Assembly: GCF_001423585.1 (NCBI RefSeq)
Contig: NZ_LMOP01000008.1
Coordinates: 599,515-663,514, forward strand
Direction: 5' to 3'
Length of the DNA stretch: 64,000 nucleotides
Origin: Xanthomonas sp. Leaf148
Lineage (GTDB): Bacteria > Pseudomonadota > Gammaproteobacteria > Xanthomonadales > Xanthomonadaceae
This document shows, one piece after another, positions 45,271 to 53,807 of the stretch. Position 1 is the first letter of the stretch. Each line of letters begins with the position of its first letter. The notes beneath the pieces are model-generated. The model was given only the letters and a program-made list of their open reading frames with translations, made no database searches and had not been told where the DNA came from. Both the position numbers and the translations under genes were made by a program.

Positions 45271-45579
45271 ATGTCCAAATACGCCCCGCACGTGTATTCC
45301 GAACACGTGCAAATCGCCACGCTCGAACATTGGGTCTCATTGCTCAACGGACAGGAGCGTGTGCGGATCGAGCTCGACGACGGCAGCATGCTCAGCGGCA
45401 CCGTCGCAGTGCGCCCGACCATCCAGACCTATCTCGATGACAACGAGAACGAAGGCGTCAATGGGCAGTTGCGGCTGGATCAGCTGGATGCCTCCCAGGC
45501 GCCGCACTGGATCTGGATGGATCGCATCGTGGCCGTGCACCCGCTGCCACTGGGCGACGATCCACAGGTGATGCCGTGA
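45271..45579 (+). CDS. DUF3247 family protein
   Basis: A 102-residue protein matching DUF3247, a family nearly confined to Xanthomonadaceae (SKYAPHVYSEHVQIATLEHWVSLLNGQERVRIELDDGSMLSGTVAVRPTIQTYLDD...WIWMDRIVAVHPL). The fold may be SH3-like, of unknown function. ATG 45271 follows an AGGGAGA site; longer upstream frames are rejected. Confidence 0.88.
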   Translation: MSKYAPHVYSEHVQIATLEHWVSLLNGQERVRIELDDGSMLSGTVAVRPTIQTYLDDNENEGVNGQLRLDQLDASQAPHWIWMDRIVAVHPLPLGDDPQVMP

Positions 45580-45667
45580 CGCGGACGTGTTGACGATGTA
45601 TTTACTTCTTCCTGGGCGGTTGCCGGCATGATGGCCGACTGTCGCAACTGTTCAGGATTGGCTCGCA

Positions 45668-47005
45668 ATGCATGCACCCCTGCTCCCGCTCATTCGCTGG
45701 CCGCTGTCGTTGCTGGCGGTTGCCGTTCTCGCCGGATGCGGCGACACCGCCACGCTGGCCATCGAACAGGGGACCGGGCCTGACCCGCAATTGCCCGAGC
45801 CGGTCAAACGCCTGATTCCCACGGTAAAAGTGGCCCCGGTCAAGCGCTGGGCCGCCAACGCCAAACCCATGGCGGCCGACGATCTGCAGGTCAATGCCTT
45901 TGCGCGCGATCTCGATCACCCGCGTTGGGTGTACGTGCTGCCCAACGGCGATGTGCTGGTGGCCGAAACCGCCGAACCGCCCAAGCCTGAAGATGCCGAA
46001 AGCGGTGGTGGTCTGCGCAAGAAAGTGCAGGGCGCAGTGATGAAGAAAGCTGGCGCCGTGGTGCCCAGCGCCAACCGCATCACTTTGCTGCGCGATGCCG
46101 ATGGCGACGGCGTGGCGGAGGTGCGCACGCAGTTCATCAGCGGGCTGTTCTCGCCGTTCGGCATGGCGCTGGTCGGTGACCGCTTCTACGTGGCCAATGC
46201 CGATGCGCTGGTGAGCTTTCCTTACAAGGCGGGCGACACGCACATCAGCGCCAAGCCCACGTTCGTGGCCAATCTGCCCGGCGGGCTCAACCACCATTGG
46301 ACCAAATCGCTGCTGGCCAACGCCGATGGCGGCAAGCTCTACGTGGGCGTCGGGTCCAACAGCAATGTGGCCGAAAACGGCATGGAGGCCGAGCTTAACC
46401 GCGCGGCGATCCTGGAGATCGATCCGGCCACCGGCAGCAGCCGCGTGTTCGCCAGCGGGCTGCGCAATCCGGTGGGCACCGCGTGGGAACCGCAGAGCAA
46501 ATCGCTGTGGGTGGTGGTCAACGAACGCGACGAAATCGGCAGCGATCTGGTCCCGGACTACCTGACCTCGGTGCGCGATGGCGGCTTCTACGGCTGGCCA
46601 TACAGCTACTACGGTCAGCACGTGGATGAGCGGGTGGAACCGCAAAATGCCGAGTTGGTGGCCAAGGCGATCAAACCGGACTACGCGCTGGGCCCGCATA
46701 CCGCTTCGCTTGGCCTGACCTTCGCCAGCGGCAGTTTGCTGCCGGAGCGTTTCCGCCAGGGCGCTTTTATCGGTCAGCACGGCTCGTGGAATCGCGACCC
46801 GCCCAGTGGTTACAAGGTGCTGTTTGTGCCGTTTGTCGACGGCAAGCCCAGCGGGACGCCGATCACCGTGCTGGATGGATTTCTGGACGCCGAAGGCAAC
46901 GCACAGGGACGCCCGGTGGGCGTTGCACCCGACAACAGCGGTGCCCTGTTGGTGGCCGATGACGTGGGCAACGTGATCTGGCGTGTGACGCCGAAGGCGC
47001 GGTAA
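45668..47005 (+). CDS. PQQ-dependent sugar dehydrogenase-like lipoprotein
   Basis: A 445-residue beta-propeller protein of the sorbosone/aldose dehydrogenase family. It has a lipoprotein signal (LAVAVLAGC), so it should be anchored in the periplasm. Family landmarks: DLDHPRWVYVLPNGDVLVAE, FGMALVGDRFYVAN, GLNHHWTKSLL, KLYVGVGSNSN, LRNPVGTAWEP, FYGWPYSYYGQ and a GQHGSWNR motif near the C terminus. Close relatives use PQQ and calcium to oxidise sugars. Whether this one binds PQQ is not certain. Confidence 0.9.
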   Translation: MHAPLLPLIRWPLSLLAVAVLAGCGDTATLAIEQGTGPDPQLPEPVKRLIPTVKVAPVKRWAANAKPMAADDLQVNAFARDLDHPRWVYVLPNGDVLVAETAEPPKPEDAESGGGLRKKVQGAVMKKAGAVVPSANRITLLRDADGDGVAEVRTQFISGLFSPFGMALVGDRFYVANADALVSFPYKAGDTHISAKPTFVANLPGGLNHHWTKSLLANADGGKLYVGVGSNSNVAENGMEAELNRAAILEIDPATGSSRVFASGLRNPVGTAWEPQSKSLWVVVNERDEIGSDLVPDYLTSVRDGGFYGWPYSYYGQHVDERVEPQNAELVAKAIKPDYALGPHTASLGLTFASGSLLPERFRQGAFIGQHGSWNRDPPSGYKVLFVPFVDGKPSGTPITVLDGFLDAEGNAQGRPVGVAPDNSGALLVADDVGNVIWRVTPKAR

Positions 47006-47021
47006 GCGGAGGTGTTTCGTG

Positions 47022-47463
47022 AGCGTTGTCCCTTCTCCCCTCGGGAGTTCGTGGGCGTTGTCCCTGTCCCTTCTCCCCTCGGGAGAAGGTGCCCGAAGGG
47101 CGGATGAGGGTACGTGCGCAGCCTCGCGCACATGTCGCACAGCGTGGCTTCGCCCCGTACCCTCACCCCAACCCCTCTCCCGAGGGAGAGGGGCGTTGTC
47201 CCTTCTCCCGGCGGGAGAAGGTGCCCCGCAGGGGCGGATGAGGGTACGTGCGCAGCCTTGTGGACATGCCGCATAGCGTGGCTTCGCCTCGTACCCTCAC
47301 CCCAACCCCTCTCCCGAGGGGAGAGGGGCTTTGTCCCTTCTCCCGTCGGGAGAAGGTGCCCGAAGGGCGGATGAGGGTACGCGCGCAGCCCCGTAGACTT
47401 GCTGCGTACTGGGCTTCGCCCCGCACTCTCATTCCAACTCCTCTCCCGATGAAGGAGAGACTT
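47022..47463. repeat. REP-like tandem array, three copies
   Basis: The CGGATGAGGG core of module B recurs at 47101, 47235 and 47368 (spacings 134 and 133), with module A hairpins between (CCCTCACCCCAACCCCTCTC). A partial duplicated CCTTCTCCCCTCGGGAG start lies at 47032-47060. The array begins 17 bp after the dehydrogenase stop. Confidence 0.93.
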
Positions 47464-47865
47464 TGATTTGTCGCCGCTTTCCTGTTTGGGGGCAGGATTT
47501 TCCGAGGTGACGGTTCTCTCCGTTCAGCCGTGTTTGGCCACCAGGAGACATGGGTGGTCGCAACAATGGCGGCCAGAAAAACTGGACATTTGCCCAGTTC
47601 TTGGTGGACATACTGCGCGGACACCATGGCCATGCAACGTAGATGCGGCGGCATGCAATGGGGACACCACATCGTCAATAGAAGCAGCACAGCGGACGCG
47701 TCTATGCCTGCCGCGCCAAGCTCTTATGCGCGTATCGACGAACAGCCGCTAGCCAGATTTCAGCAAGATGCTGCTAGCCGAACCGTTAGCTGATACCGCA
47801 CGTATCTAATGCCAACACGTACCGCACGCAGTTCAATCATCTGCCATCTGCACAAAGACCCATGC
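47464..47865. other. 402-bp gap, no recognised gene
   Basis: The stretch between the repeat array and the small minus-strand gene. It is less GC-rich than its surroundings and has several short open frames without ribosome-binding sites. It could be a degraded insertion, but no transposase motif can be read. Confidence 0.4.
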
Positions 47866-48126
47866 TCAGCGTGGCGCCTCTGGCGATGCACTGAAACGGC
47901 GTGCGTAGCCGCGCTCTTCGGTGATGCGGATGACGTCGGCGTCGGCCATTTCTGGCGCGCCGTAGACCGCGTAGGCCACGCTGCCGTCGTCGCGCTCACC
48001 GACCTGATGCAGGCGGTAACGGGGGCGACCGGCGCCGGTGTTTTCGGGGTAATGCATGGGTGGCGGGGTGTCGTCCAGGTCCATTTCGCTGTTGTCGACG
48101 ACTCCACCTACGAACAGGGCTCGCAT
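47866..48126 (-). CDS. small conserved protein of unknown function
   Basis: An 86-residue protein (MRALFVGGVVDNSEMDLDDTPPPMHYPENTGAGRPRYRLH..., DADVIRITEERGYARRF). ATG 48126 follows a GGAGATACGCG ribosome-binding context. No family was recognised. It looks like a real gene because composition and codon use match the surroundings and the start site is good. It is divergent from the rRNA methyltransferase gene. Confidence 0.7.
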   Translation of the reverse strand: MRALFVGGVVDNSEMDLDDTPPPMHYPENTGAGRPRYRLHQVGERDDGSVAYAVYGAPEMADADVIRITEERGYARRFSASPEAPR

Positions 48127-48308
48127 CGCGTATCTCCGGTGTGGGCTTGGCTTCCAGCCTAGGCCGGCAGATGTTGCGTGCGCATCAACGGTCCGTATAA
48201 ACAGCGCAAGGCAATCCGTTCGCAGGTCACGCAATGGATGACCCGCGTCAGCGCATGGCAAGCACGGATCGCGTGGCGAGCACGGGCGGCAGGCAGGGCT
48301 CCCTTACA

Positions 48309-49406
48309 ATGGCGGCCTGTTCCCGACCTGATGATCCGATGGCTGGCCCGCACGATGCCCCGCTTCAAGCCCTGTTCCTGCCCTTCGCCCAAGGCGCGCT
48401 GCCGTGGCCGACAGGCCCTGTGCTGTTTCTGCGTGCGCGCGACGGCTTTCCGCTGCGCGAGCACGCGTCCGCCGATGCGCTGACCTGCGAGCAGAGTTTT
48501 CGCCCGTTTGCGCAGGCGCTGGAGGGCAGTGGCTGGAGCGTGCGCGAAGAGAGCGAGATCGAGGCCGACAGCACCCGCTACGCGCTGGTACTGGTGCTGC
48601 CGCCGCGGCAGCGCGAAGAAGCGCGCGCGTTGTTTGCGCGCGCGCTGGCGCTGACCGCGCCCGGTGGCCGGGTGGTGGCATGCCAGTCCAACAACGAGGG
48701 CGCCCGCTCAGGCGAGGCAGATCTGCGCCAGCTTGCCGGTCTGGCCGGCAGCCTGACCAAGCACCATTGCCGCACCTACTGGACCGCGCCGCTGCCCGCC
48801 GACACCGATGCCGCGCTGCAGGCGCGCTGGGCGGCGCTGGATGCGCCGCGCAAGATTCTGGATGGACGCTTCGTCAGTCGACCGGGTGTGTTCGCCTGGG
48901 ATCGCATCGATCCTGCGTCGGCGTTGCTGGTCGAGCACCTGCCCGCCACCCTGGCCGGGCACGGTGCCGATCTGGGTGCGGGGTTCGGGTATCTCTCGGC
49001 CGAAGTACTGGCGCGCTGCGCCAAGGTCACTGCGCTGGATCTGTACGAAGCCGAAGCGCGTGCGCTCGCGCTGGCGCGACGCAATCTGCAGGACATCGCG
49101 CATCCGGCGCAGCTGCAGTACCTCTGGCAGGACGTCACCGCCGGGCTGGCGGCGCAGTACGACTTCATCGTCAGCAACCCGCCATTCCACACGCCCTCGC
49201 GCGCCGATCGCCCGGATATTGGCCAGCGTTTCATCGCTGTGGCCGCGCAGGCCTTGCGCCCGGGCGGGCAGCTGCTGCTGGTGGCCAACCGGCATCTGCC
49301 TTACGAGCAGGTGCTCAACGAAAGCTTCGGTCAGGTCCGCGTGGCCGCCGAGCGCGGCGGCTTCAAGTTGATCGCTGCCGTGCGCGGCAAGGCGGCACGC
49401 GCATGA
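48309..49406 (+). CDS. rsmC: RsmC-like rRNA guanine-N2 methyltransferase
   Basis: A 365-residue class I SAM-dependent methyltransferase with the RsmC two-domain layout: a degenerate N-terminal half and a C-terminal catalytic half with SAM loop GADLGAGFGYLSAEVL, acidic LDLYEAEARALALARRN and the catalytic NPPF motif (FIVSNPPFHT). RsmC methylates G1207 of 16S rRNA. The start is uncertain between ATG 48309 and ATG 48339. The stop overlaps the start of the pseudouridine synthase gene (ATGA), and the three genes 48309-50793 form one coupled operon. Confidence 0.88.
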   Translation: MAACSRPDDPMAGPHDAPLQALFLPFAQGALPWPTGPVLFLRARDGFPLREHASADALTCEQSFRPFAQALEGSGWSVREESEIEADSTRYALVLVLPPRQREEARALFARALALTAPGGRVVACQSNNEGARSGEADLRQLAGLAGSLTKHHCRTYWTAPLPADTDAALQARWAALDAPRKILDGRFVSRPGVFAWDRIDPASALLVEHLPATLAGHGADLGAGFGYLSAEVLARCAKVTALDLYEAEARALALARRNLQDIAHPAQLQYLWQDVTAGLAAQYDFIVSNPPFHTPSRADRPDIGQRFIAVAAQALRPGGQLLLVANRHLPYEQVLNESFGQVRVAAERGGFKLIAAVRGKAARA

Positions 49407-50116
49407 AGCTGGTCAAACACATCGCCAATCTCGGCTATGGCAGCCGCAAGCAGGTGACCCAGCTGTTTCGCCAGGGCGCCGTGACCGATGTGCAGGGCGA
49501 GGTGCTGTATGCCGACGATCAGGTGGAGCACGATGCCATCCGCATCGATGGCGAGCCGTTGGACCCGCCGCCGGGTTTCAGCCTGTTGCTGCACAAGCCC
49601 AGCGGTTACACCTGCTCGACCAAGGACACCGGCCGGTTGATCTACGAGCTACTGCCCCTGCGTTTTCGCTCGCGTGCGCCAGTATTGGCGCCGGTGGGGC
49701 GGCTGGATCGCGAGACCAGCGGCATGCTGCTGATGACCGACGATGGCGCGTTGCTGCACCGGATCATTTCGCCCAAATCCGCACTGGACAAGGTCTACGA
49801 GGTCAGCCTGGCCGAAGACCTGCGCGGCGATGAAGCGGCGCTGTTTGCCAGCGGCGAGCTGCTGCTGGAAGGCGAAACCAAGCCATTGCTTCCCGCCGAG
49901 CTTGAGGTACTTAGCGCGCGCCAGGCACGCCTGACCTTGCACGAGGGCCGCTATCACCAGGTGCGTCGCATGTTCGCCGCCGCCGGCAATCACGTGGCGG
50001 CATTGCATCGCAGCCGCATCGGCGGCTTGTCGCTGGACGCGCTGCCATCGGGCCAATGGCGTGCCTTGGAGGCAAGCGATCTGGAGGTGCTGTTCGGGCG
50101 CGGAGCGACTGCATGA
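49403..50116 (+). CDS. rsuA: 16S rRNA pseudouridine synthase, RsuA family
   Basis: A 237-residue enzyme. An S4-like RNA-binding N terminus (LVKHIANLGYGSRKQVTQLFRQGAVT) precedes the TruB/RsuA catalytic domain with the catalytic aspartate D102 in GRLDRETSGMLLMTDDG. The conserved KVYEV and RYHQVRRMFAAAGNHV motifs are present. RsuA makes pseudouridine 516 in 16S rRNA. It overlaps genes on both sides by four bases (ATGA), so it is translated with them. Confidence 0.93.
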   Translation: MKLVKHIANLGYGSRKQVTQLFRQGAVTDVQGEVLYADDQVEHDAIRIDGEPLDPPPGFSLLLHKPSGYTCSTKDTGRLIYELLPLRFRSRAPVLAPVGRLDRETSGMLLMTDDGALLHRIISPKSALDKVYEVSLAEDLRGDEAALFASGELLLEGETKPLLPAELEVLSARQARLTLHEGRYHQVRRMFAAAGNHVAALHRSRIGGLSLDALPSGQWRALEASDLEVLFGRGATA

Positions 50117-50793
50117 CGGCGGCCACGCCGCTGCCGTTTCGCCCGCAGGCGGTGATCTTCGATATGGATGGTTTGATGCTCGACAGCGAGCGCGCCATCA
50201 CTACCTGTCTGGCGCAGGCGGCCGATGCGCAGGGGCTGACAATCGAGCCGACGTTCTGGTTGCAGATGGTCGGTACCGGCGATGTGGCCTGCCGCCGTCT
50301 GCTTGGCGAACGCGTCGGCGACGCCGCTGCCGAACGCATGCTGGCGCGCGCCCAACTGCTCTATGACGCCGTCGCGGAACGCGGCATCCCGCACCGGCCC
50401 GGCATCATTGCGCTGCTGGAGTATCTGGCTGCGCTCGGCATGCCACGTGCGGTGGCGACCTCCACCCAACGCCCGCTTGCCTTGCGCAAGCTCAAAGCAG
50501 CCGATCTGCTGTGGCGCTTCGATGCGGTGTGCACCGCCAGCGATGTGCAGCATCCCAAGCCGGCGCCGGATATCTACCTGCTGGCAGCGCAGTCGCTGGG
50601 CGTGGAGCCTGCACACTGCCTGGTGCTGGAAGACTCGCCGACCGGCGTGCGCGCTGCATTGGCGGCGGGCATGACCCCGATCCAGATCCCGGACCTGCTC
50701 GAACCCGATGCGGACGTGCGCGCGTTGGGCCATCGCATCATGCCCTCGCTGGGCGATGCGCAGCGCCTGCTGGAAGCGCAACTGTCGGGTTGA
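50113..50793 (+). CDS. HAD-superfamily phosphatase (subfamily IA)
   Basis: A 226-residue hydrolase with all four HAD motifs: I, VIFDMDGLMLDSE with nucleophile D17 and acid/base D19; II, VATSTQRP; III, Lys in HPKPAPDIYL; IV, LVLEDSPTGVRAALAAGM. It has the helical cap of beta-phosphoglucomutase-like enzymes. The substrate may be a sugar phosphate or a nucleotide; it cannot be told from sequence. It is the last gene of the coupled operon. Confidence 0.93.
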   Translation: MTAATPLPFRPQAVIFDMDGLMLDSERAITTCLAQAADAQGLTIEPTFWLQMVGTGDVACRRLLGERVGDAAAERMLARAQLLYDAVAERGIPHRPGIIALLEYLAALGMPRAVATSTQRPLALRKLKAADLLWRFDAVCTASDVQHPKPAPDIYLLAAQSLGVEPAHCLVLEDSPTGVRAALAAGMTPIQIPDLLEPDADVRALGHRIMPSLGDAQRLLEAQLSG

Positions 50794-51254
50794 TCAGCGG
50801 GTGTGGATTAGCGTCCGAAAAAGCCTCCGGAAAGTCGTCTGGAACGCAGCGCCCAAATGACAGGCGCTGCAGCACGCGCTGGCGATCAGTCCACCACGCG
50901 CGGGCGCTGCGTGCGCAACCATCAAAGCCCCTCTCCCGTCGGGCGAGAAGGCGCGGTTTGCGCGCCACTGGCGCGCGTGCCTTGGAGCGCCCGCGTCGTA
51001 AACGCGGGCTGGGGCGCGGAGCGGGGGTTGGGGTGAGGGCACGAGCAACCGACTCACGCCACACTACGCATGGACAACGCCCAAAGCGCCGCTGCGGATG
51101 CACGACGCGCGCCGGTCTCCGAGCTTCCGCCTCACCGATCCCAACGTCGATGTCGTGCATGACGAACACTACAGACCGGCAAGCACGCGCGTCCCCGCGT
51201 CGCAGCAGCGCGCTGCAAAGCGCATCACCTAAGTCGTATCAGAGCAGCACGCCG
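50794..51254. other. 461-bp gap with a diverged REP-like element
   Basis: CCCCTCTCCCGTCGGGCGAGAAGG at about 50931-50954 and GGGGTTGGGGTGAGGGC at about 51024-51040 are module B- and A-like ends in inverted order, with a GCGCGCCACTGGCGCGC hairpin between. No gene was seen between the operon end and the convergent SDR gene. Confidence 0.6.
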
Positions 51255-52061
51255 TCACACGTACTGCATCTTGCGCGACATGCCGCCGTCGACGATGAAG
51301 TCCTGCCCGGTGACGAATCCGGATAGCTGCGGTGACAGCAGGTACACCGCCAGCTGCGCGATGTCTTCCGGCGTGCCCACACGTCCGGCCGGATGCTGCG
51401 CATGGTCGCGTCGCGACAGTTTGGGCGCACGACGACGTTGCGGTGCACGCCAGGCATCGGTGCTGATCCACCCCGGACTGATGCTGTTGACGCGCACCTG
51501 CGGGCCTTCGCTCAGTGCCAATGCGTGGGTAAACGCAACCAGGCCACCTTTGGCCGCTGCATAGGCTTCGCTATGCGGCTCCGACTGCCAGGCGCGGGTG
51601 GAGGCGATGTTGACGATCGCACCACCGCCATCTGCCTGCGCCAGTGCAGGCAAGGCATGTTTGCTGCATAAAAACGCGCCATGCAGGCTTGCCAGGCGCC
51701 GATTCCAGTCATCCCACTCCAGCTGCGGCAATGGCGCAACGTGTGGATCCGGTACGCCGGCGTTATTGACCAGGCCATCGAGTCGGCCGAAGCGCTTGCG
51801 CGCCGTGGCGATCAGACGCGCGGCCTGGGTCTCGCGCGCTGCATCGCAACGCACGAATGCACTGCGTTGCGGCAGCGCCCAGTCCTGCAGACAGGCCTTT
51901 CCGGCAGCGGCGTCCAGATCGCCGATCACCACGCTGCCGCCGGCACCCAGCACGGCCTGCGCAATGCCGCGTCCAATCCCTTGCGCGCCACCGGTGATCA
52001 CCACCACGCGGTCCTGCAGCGGTGACGGGTTCCATGCGGAAACAGCGGGAATCAGGGCCAT
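51255..52061 (-). CDS. short-chain dehydrogenase/reductase
   Basis: A 268-residue classical SDR. The cofactor motif is GGAQGIGRG (about 24-32), followed by VIGDLDA, NNAG, the catalytic Ser of IVNIASTR and the Y167xxxK171 pair in EAYAAAKGG. The PG motif (NSISPGWIST) and C-terminal FVTGQDFIVDGG are typical. Acidic Asp after the second strand suggests NAD(H) preference. Substrate unknown. It is monocistronic and convergent with the rsuA operon. Confidence 0.94.
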   Translation of the reverse strand: MALIPAVSAWNPSPLQDRVVVITGGAQGIGRGIAQAVLGAGGSVVIGDLDAAAGKACLQDWALPQRSAFVRCDAARETQAARLIATARKRFGRLDGLVNNAGVPDPHVAPLPQLEWDDWNRRLASLHGAFLCSKHALPALAQADGGGAIVNIASTRAWQSEPHSEAYAAAKGGLVAFTHALALSEGPQVRVNSISPGWISTDAWRAPQRRRAPKLSRRDHAQHPAGRVGTPEDIAQLAVYLLSPQLSGFVTGQDFIVDGGMSRKMQYV

Positions 52062-52249
52062 GGCGTGTGCGCATAACGAAAGGGTGCGGCACTGTAGCGC
52101 GCGCCATGTCAGTGCTACAGCAACACCGGCGACGCCTACGGTAGCGACGCGACCGCGCTTTTCATGGGCATTTCAACGGATTGCCGCCGCCGCACGGTGC
52201 CGGCGTTCGGCCCCTGCTGCATGCATTTGGCGCGCGGCAGGGCGCAGGC

Positions 52250-52810
52250 TCAGTGTTGGGCGCCGTTCAACACGCGTTCCCAGCCCGCGCGGCCCAGCCG
52301 TTCCAACGTCTGAATATTGCGCTCGACAATCACGTCCGGATCCGGGTACGCCGCCACCGCACGCTCCACGCTGTCCTCGCGCAGCAGGTGCAAGGTTGGG
52401 AAGGGCGAGCGGTTGGTGAAGTTGGCCACATCGTCCAGCGCGGCGCCTGCAAATTGATAGTCGGGGTGGAAGCTGGCCACCTGCAGGATGCCTTGCAGGT
52501 CCAGCGCTTCCACCGCCGCGTCGGCATTGTCGAGGAAGTCGTTGTAATCCAGGAAGTCGGTGAGCACGTCCGGATGCACGATCAGGGTGGTGTCGATCTG
52601 CTCGGCCGGCGTGTCGCGCAGCAGGACAAGTTCTTCGGCCAGTTGTTCCAGCAGCGCCTCGGGCGTGCTGGCATCGCTGAGCACCAGCCGCACCTGTTCC
52701 TTGACGTACACCGCCTTGGCGAACGGACACAGGTTCAGCCCGATTACCGCGCGTTCGATCCACGTGCGGGTAGCGGTCAACGGATCGGGCGTGGCAGGCG
52801 TGGTGGTCAT
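52250..52810 (-). CDS. DUF1415 family protein
   Basis: A 186-residue protein matching DUF1415 (TRTWIERAVIGLNLCPFAKAVYVKEQVRLVLS, TTLIVHPDVLTDFLDYNDFLD, QVASFHPDYQFAGAALDDVANFTNRSPFPTLHLLREDSVERAV). The conserved Cys in NLCPFA and His in SFHPDYQF suggest metal binding or catalysis, but the function is unknown. ATG 52810 gives the family's start; upstream extension to 52879 lacks conserved character. Confidence 0.9.
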   Translation of the reverse strand: MTTTPATPDPLTATRTWIERAVIGLNLCPFAKAVYVKEQVRLVLSDASTPEALLEQLAEELVLLRDTPAEQIDTTLIVHPDVLTDFLDYNDFLDNADAAVEALDLQGILQVASFHPDYQFAGAALDDVANFTNRSPFPTLHLLREDSVERAVAAYPDPDVIVERNIQTLERLGRAGWERVLNGAQH

Positions 52811-52949
52811 CGTGGCGGCGGCGTGATGGCGCGCCAGTGTATGCGATCGTTGCCGAAGCGGCCGCGCGGGCTGATTCACCAGCGATGACGCAACAGACGC
52901 AACAGACGCAACCTATGCTGCCAGGCGCCATGCTGCCGCGCACGCGCAA

Positions 52950-53807
52950 TCAGCGTGTGTCGCTGTCGTCGCTGCGCGGCGCCTCGCCCACGTGCGCACC
53001 GACATGCGTGCGCAAGAACTCCACCGACACCTGGGCGACGTACTCGGCCAGTGGCGTCTTGTGCGGCGACCCGATGGCATGTGCGCCGCTGTCGAAGGCG
53101 ATCGCCTGCTTGAGCGGGGCAGCCGTGCCCAGCGCATCGAACATGGCCAGCATCGCCGGCACCGAGGCAATCTGATCTTCGTCGCCATTGGGCGCGCGGT
53201 AATAGCCCAGCAGCACCGGGCAGCGCACCTGTGGCCACGGCGGCGCGGCGGCGAGTGTGTCGAACAGGCCGCGCAAGCTACGAAAACCGTCCGGATGGAT
53301 GGTGTCCGACCAATACGCCAGTTCTTCAGCGCTGCGCGGGTAAGGGTCGGCGATCGGCGCATCGGCGTCGCAGAGCCGATCGAGCAAGCCCGCATTGACC
53401 GGCTGGATGCCTGGCGACCATGCCACCACCGCTGCAACCTGCTCGGGATGCTGCGCCGCAAGCCAGAGCGCCAAGGTGCCGCCCATTGATGAGCCGACAA
53501 TTGCCACACGCTCGCCCATCCGCCGCGCCTGCGCCAGCGCCTCCAGCGCAGAGCGTTGCAGCGCCGCCGTCGTCAGCCCCTGCATCGCATCAGGTGCACT
53601 GCCTCCATGGCGGGGCCAGCGGTGCACGTAGCCGTTGGCGCCCAGCGCATCGGCCATCTGTTCGGGCAGCGCGCCGGCCTCGCCCGGGCTTGCAGAAAAC
53701 CCATGCAGGAACAGCAGCGCCACGGCGGTGCGTGTCTGGGCAGCGCTGCGCCAATGCCAGCGCGCCGCATTGCCGGGCTTCAACTCAGTGCTGTCGTTGG
53801 TGTGCAT
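52950..53807 (-). CDS. alpha/beta hydrolase
   Basis: A 285-residue serine hydrolase. The oxyanion motif is FLHGFSASPGE, the nucleophile elbow is GSSMGG with Ser107, and the acid and His follow in the last third (NGDEDQ and GAHAIG). It resembles esterases of small acyl substrates. The first 23 bases overlap the end of the hybrid kinase gene transcribed from the same strand, so it is the third gene of the Hpt-kinase-hydrolase operon. Confidence 0.9.
   Translation of the reverse strand: MHTNDSTELKPGNAARWHWRSAAQTRTAVALLFLHGFSASPGEAGALPEQMADALGANGYVHRWPRHGGSAPDAMQGLTTAALQRSALEALAQARRMGERVAIVGSSMGGTLALWLAAQHPEQVAAVVAWSPGIQPVNAGLLDRLCDADAPIADPYPRSAEELAYWSDTIHPDGFRSLRGLFDTLAAAPPWPQVRCPVLLGYYRAPNGDEDQIASVPAMLAMFDALGTAAPLKQAIAFDSGAHAIGSPHKTPLAEYVAQVSVEFLRTHVGAHVGEAPRSDDSDTR

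Noticed and set aside
47163..47690. Minus-strand open frame with a Cys/His-rich start
   Set aside because: Half of it is translated repeat array; the remaining stretch has no start signal or recognisable domain.
48404..49402. Upstream extension of the RsuA frame
   Set aside because: It is the +2 shadow of the methyltransferase gene; the S4 domain and the ATGA overlap fix the RsuA start at 49403.
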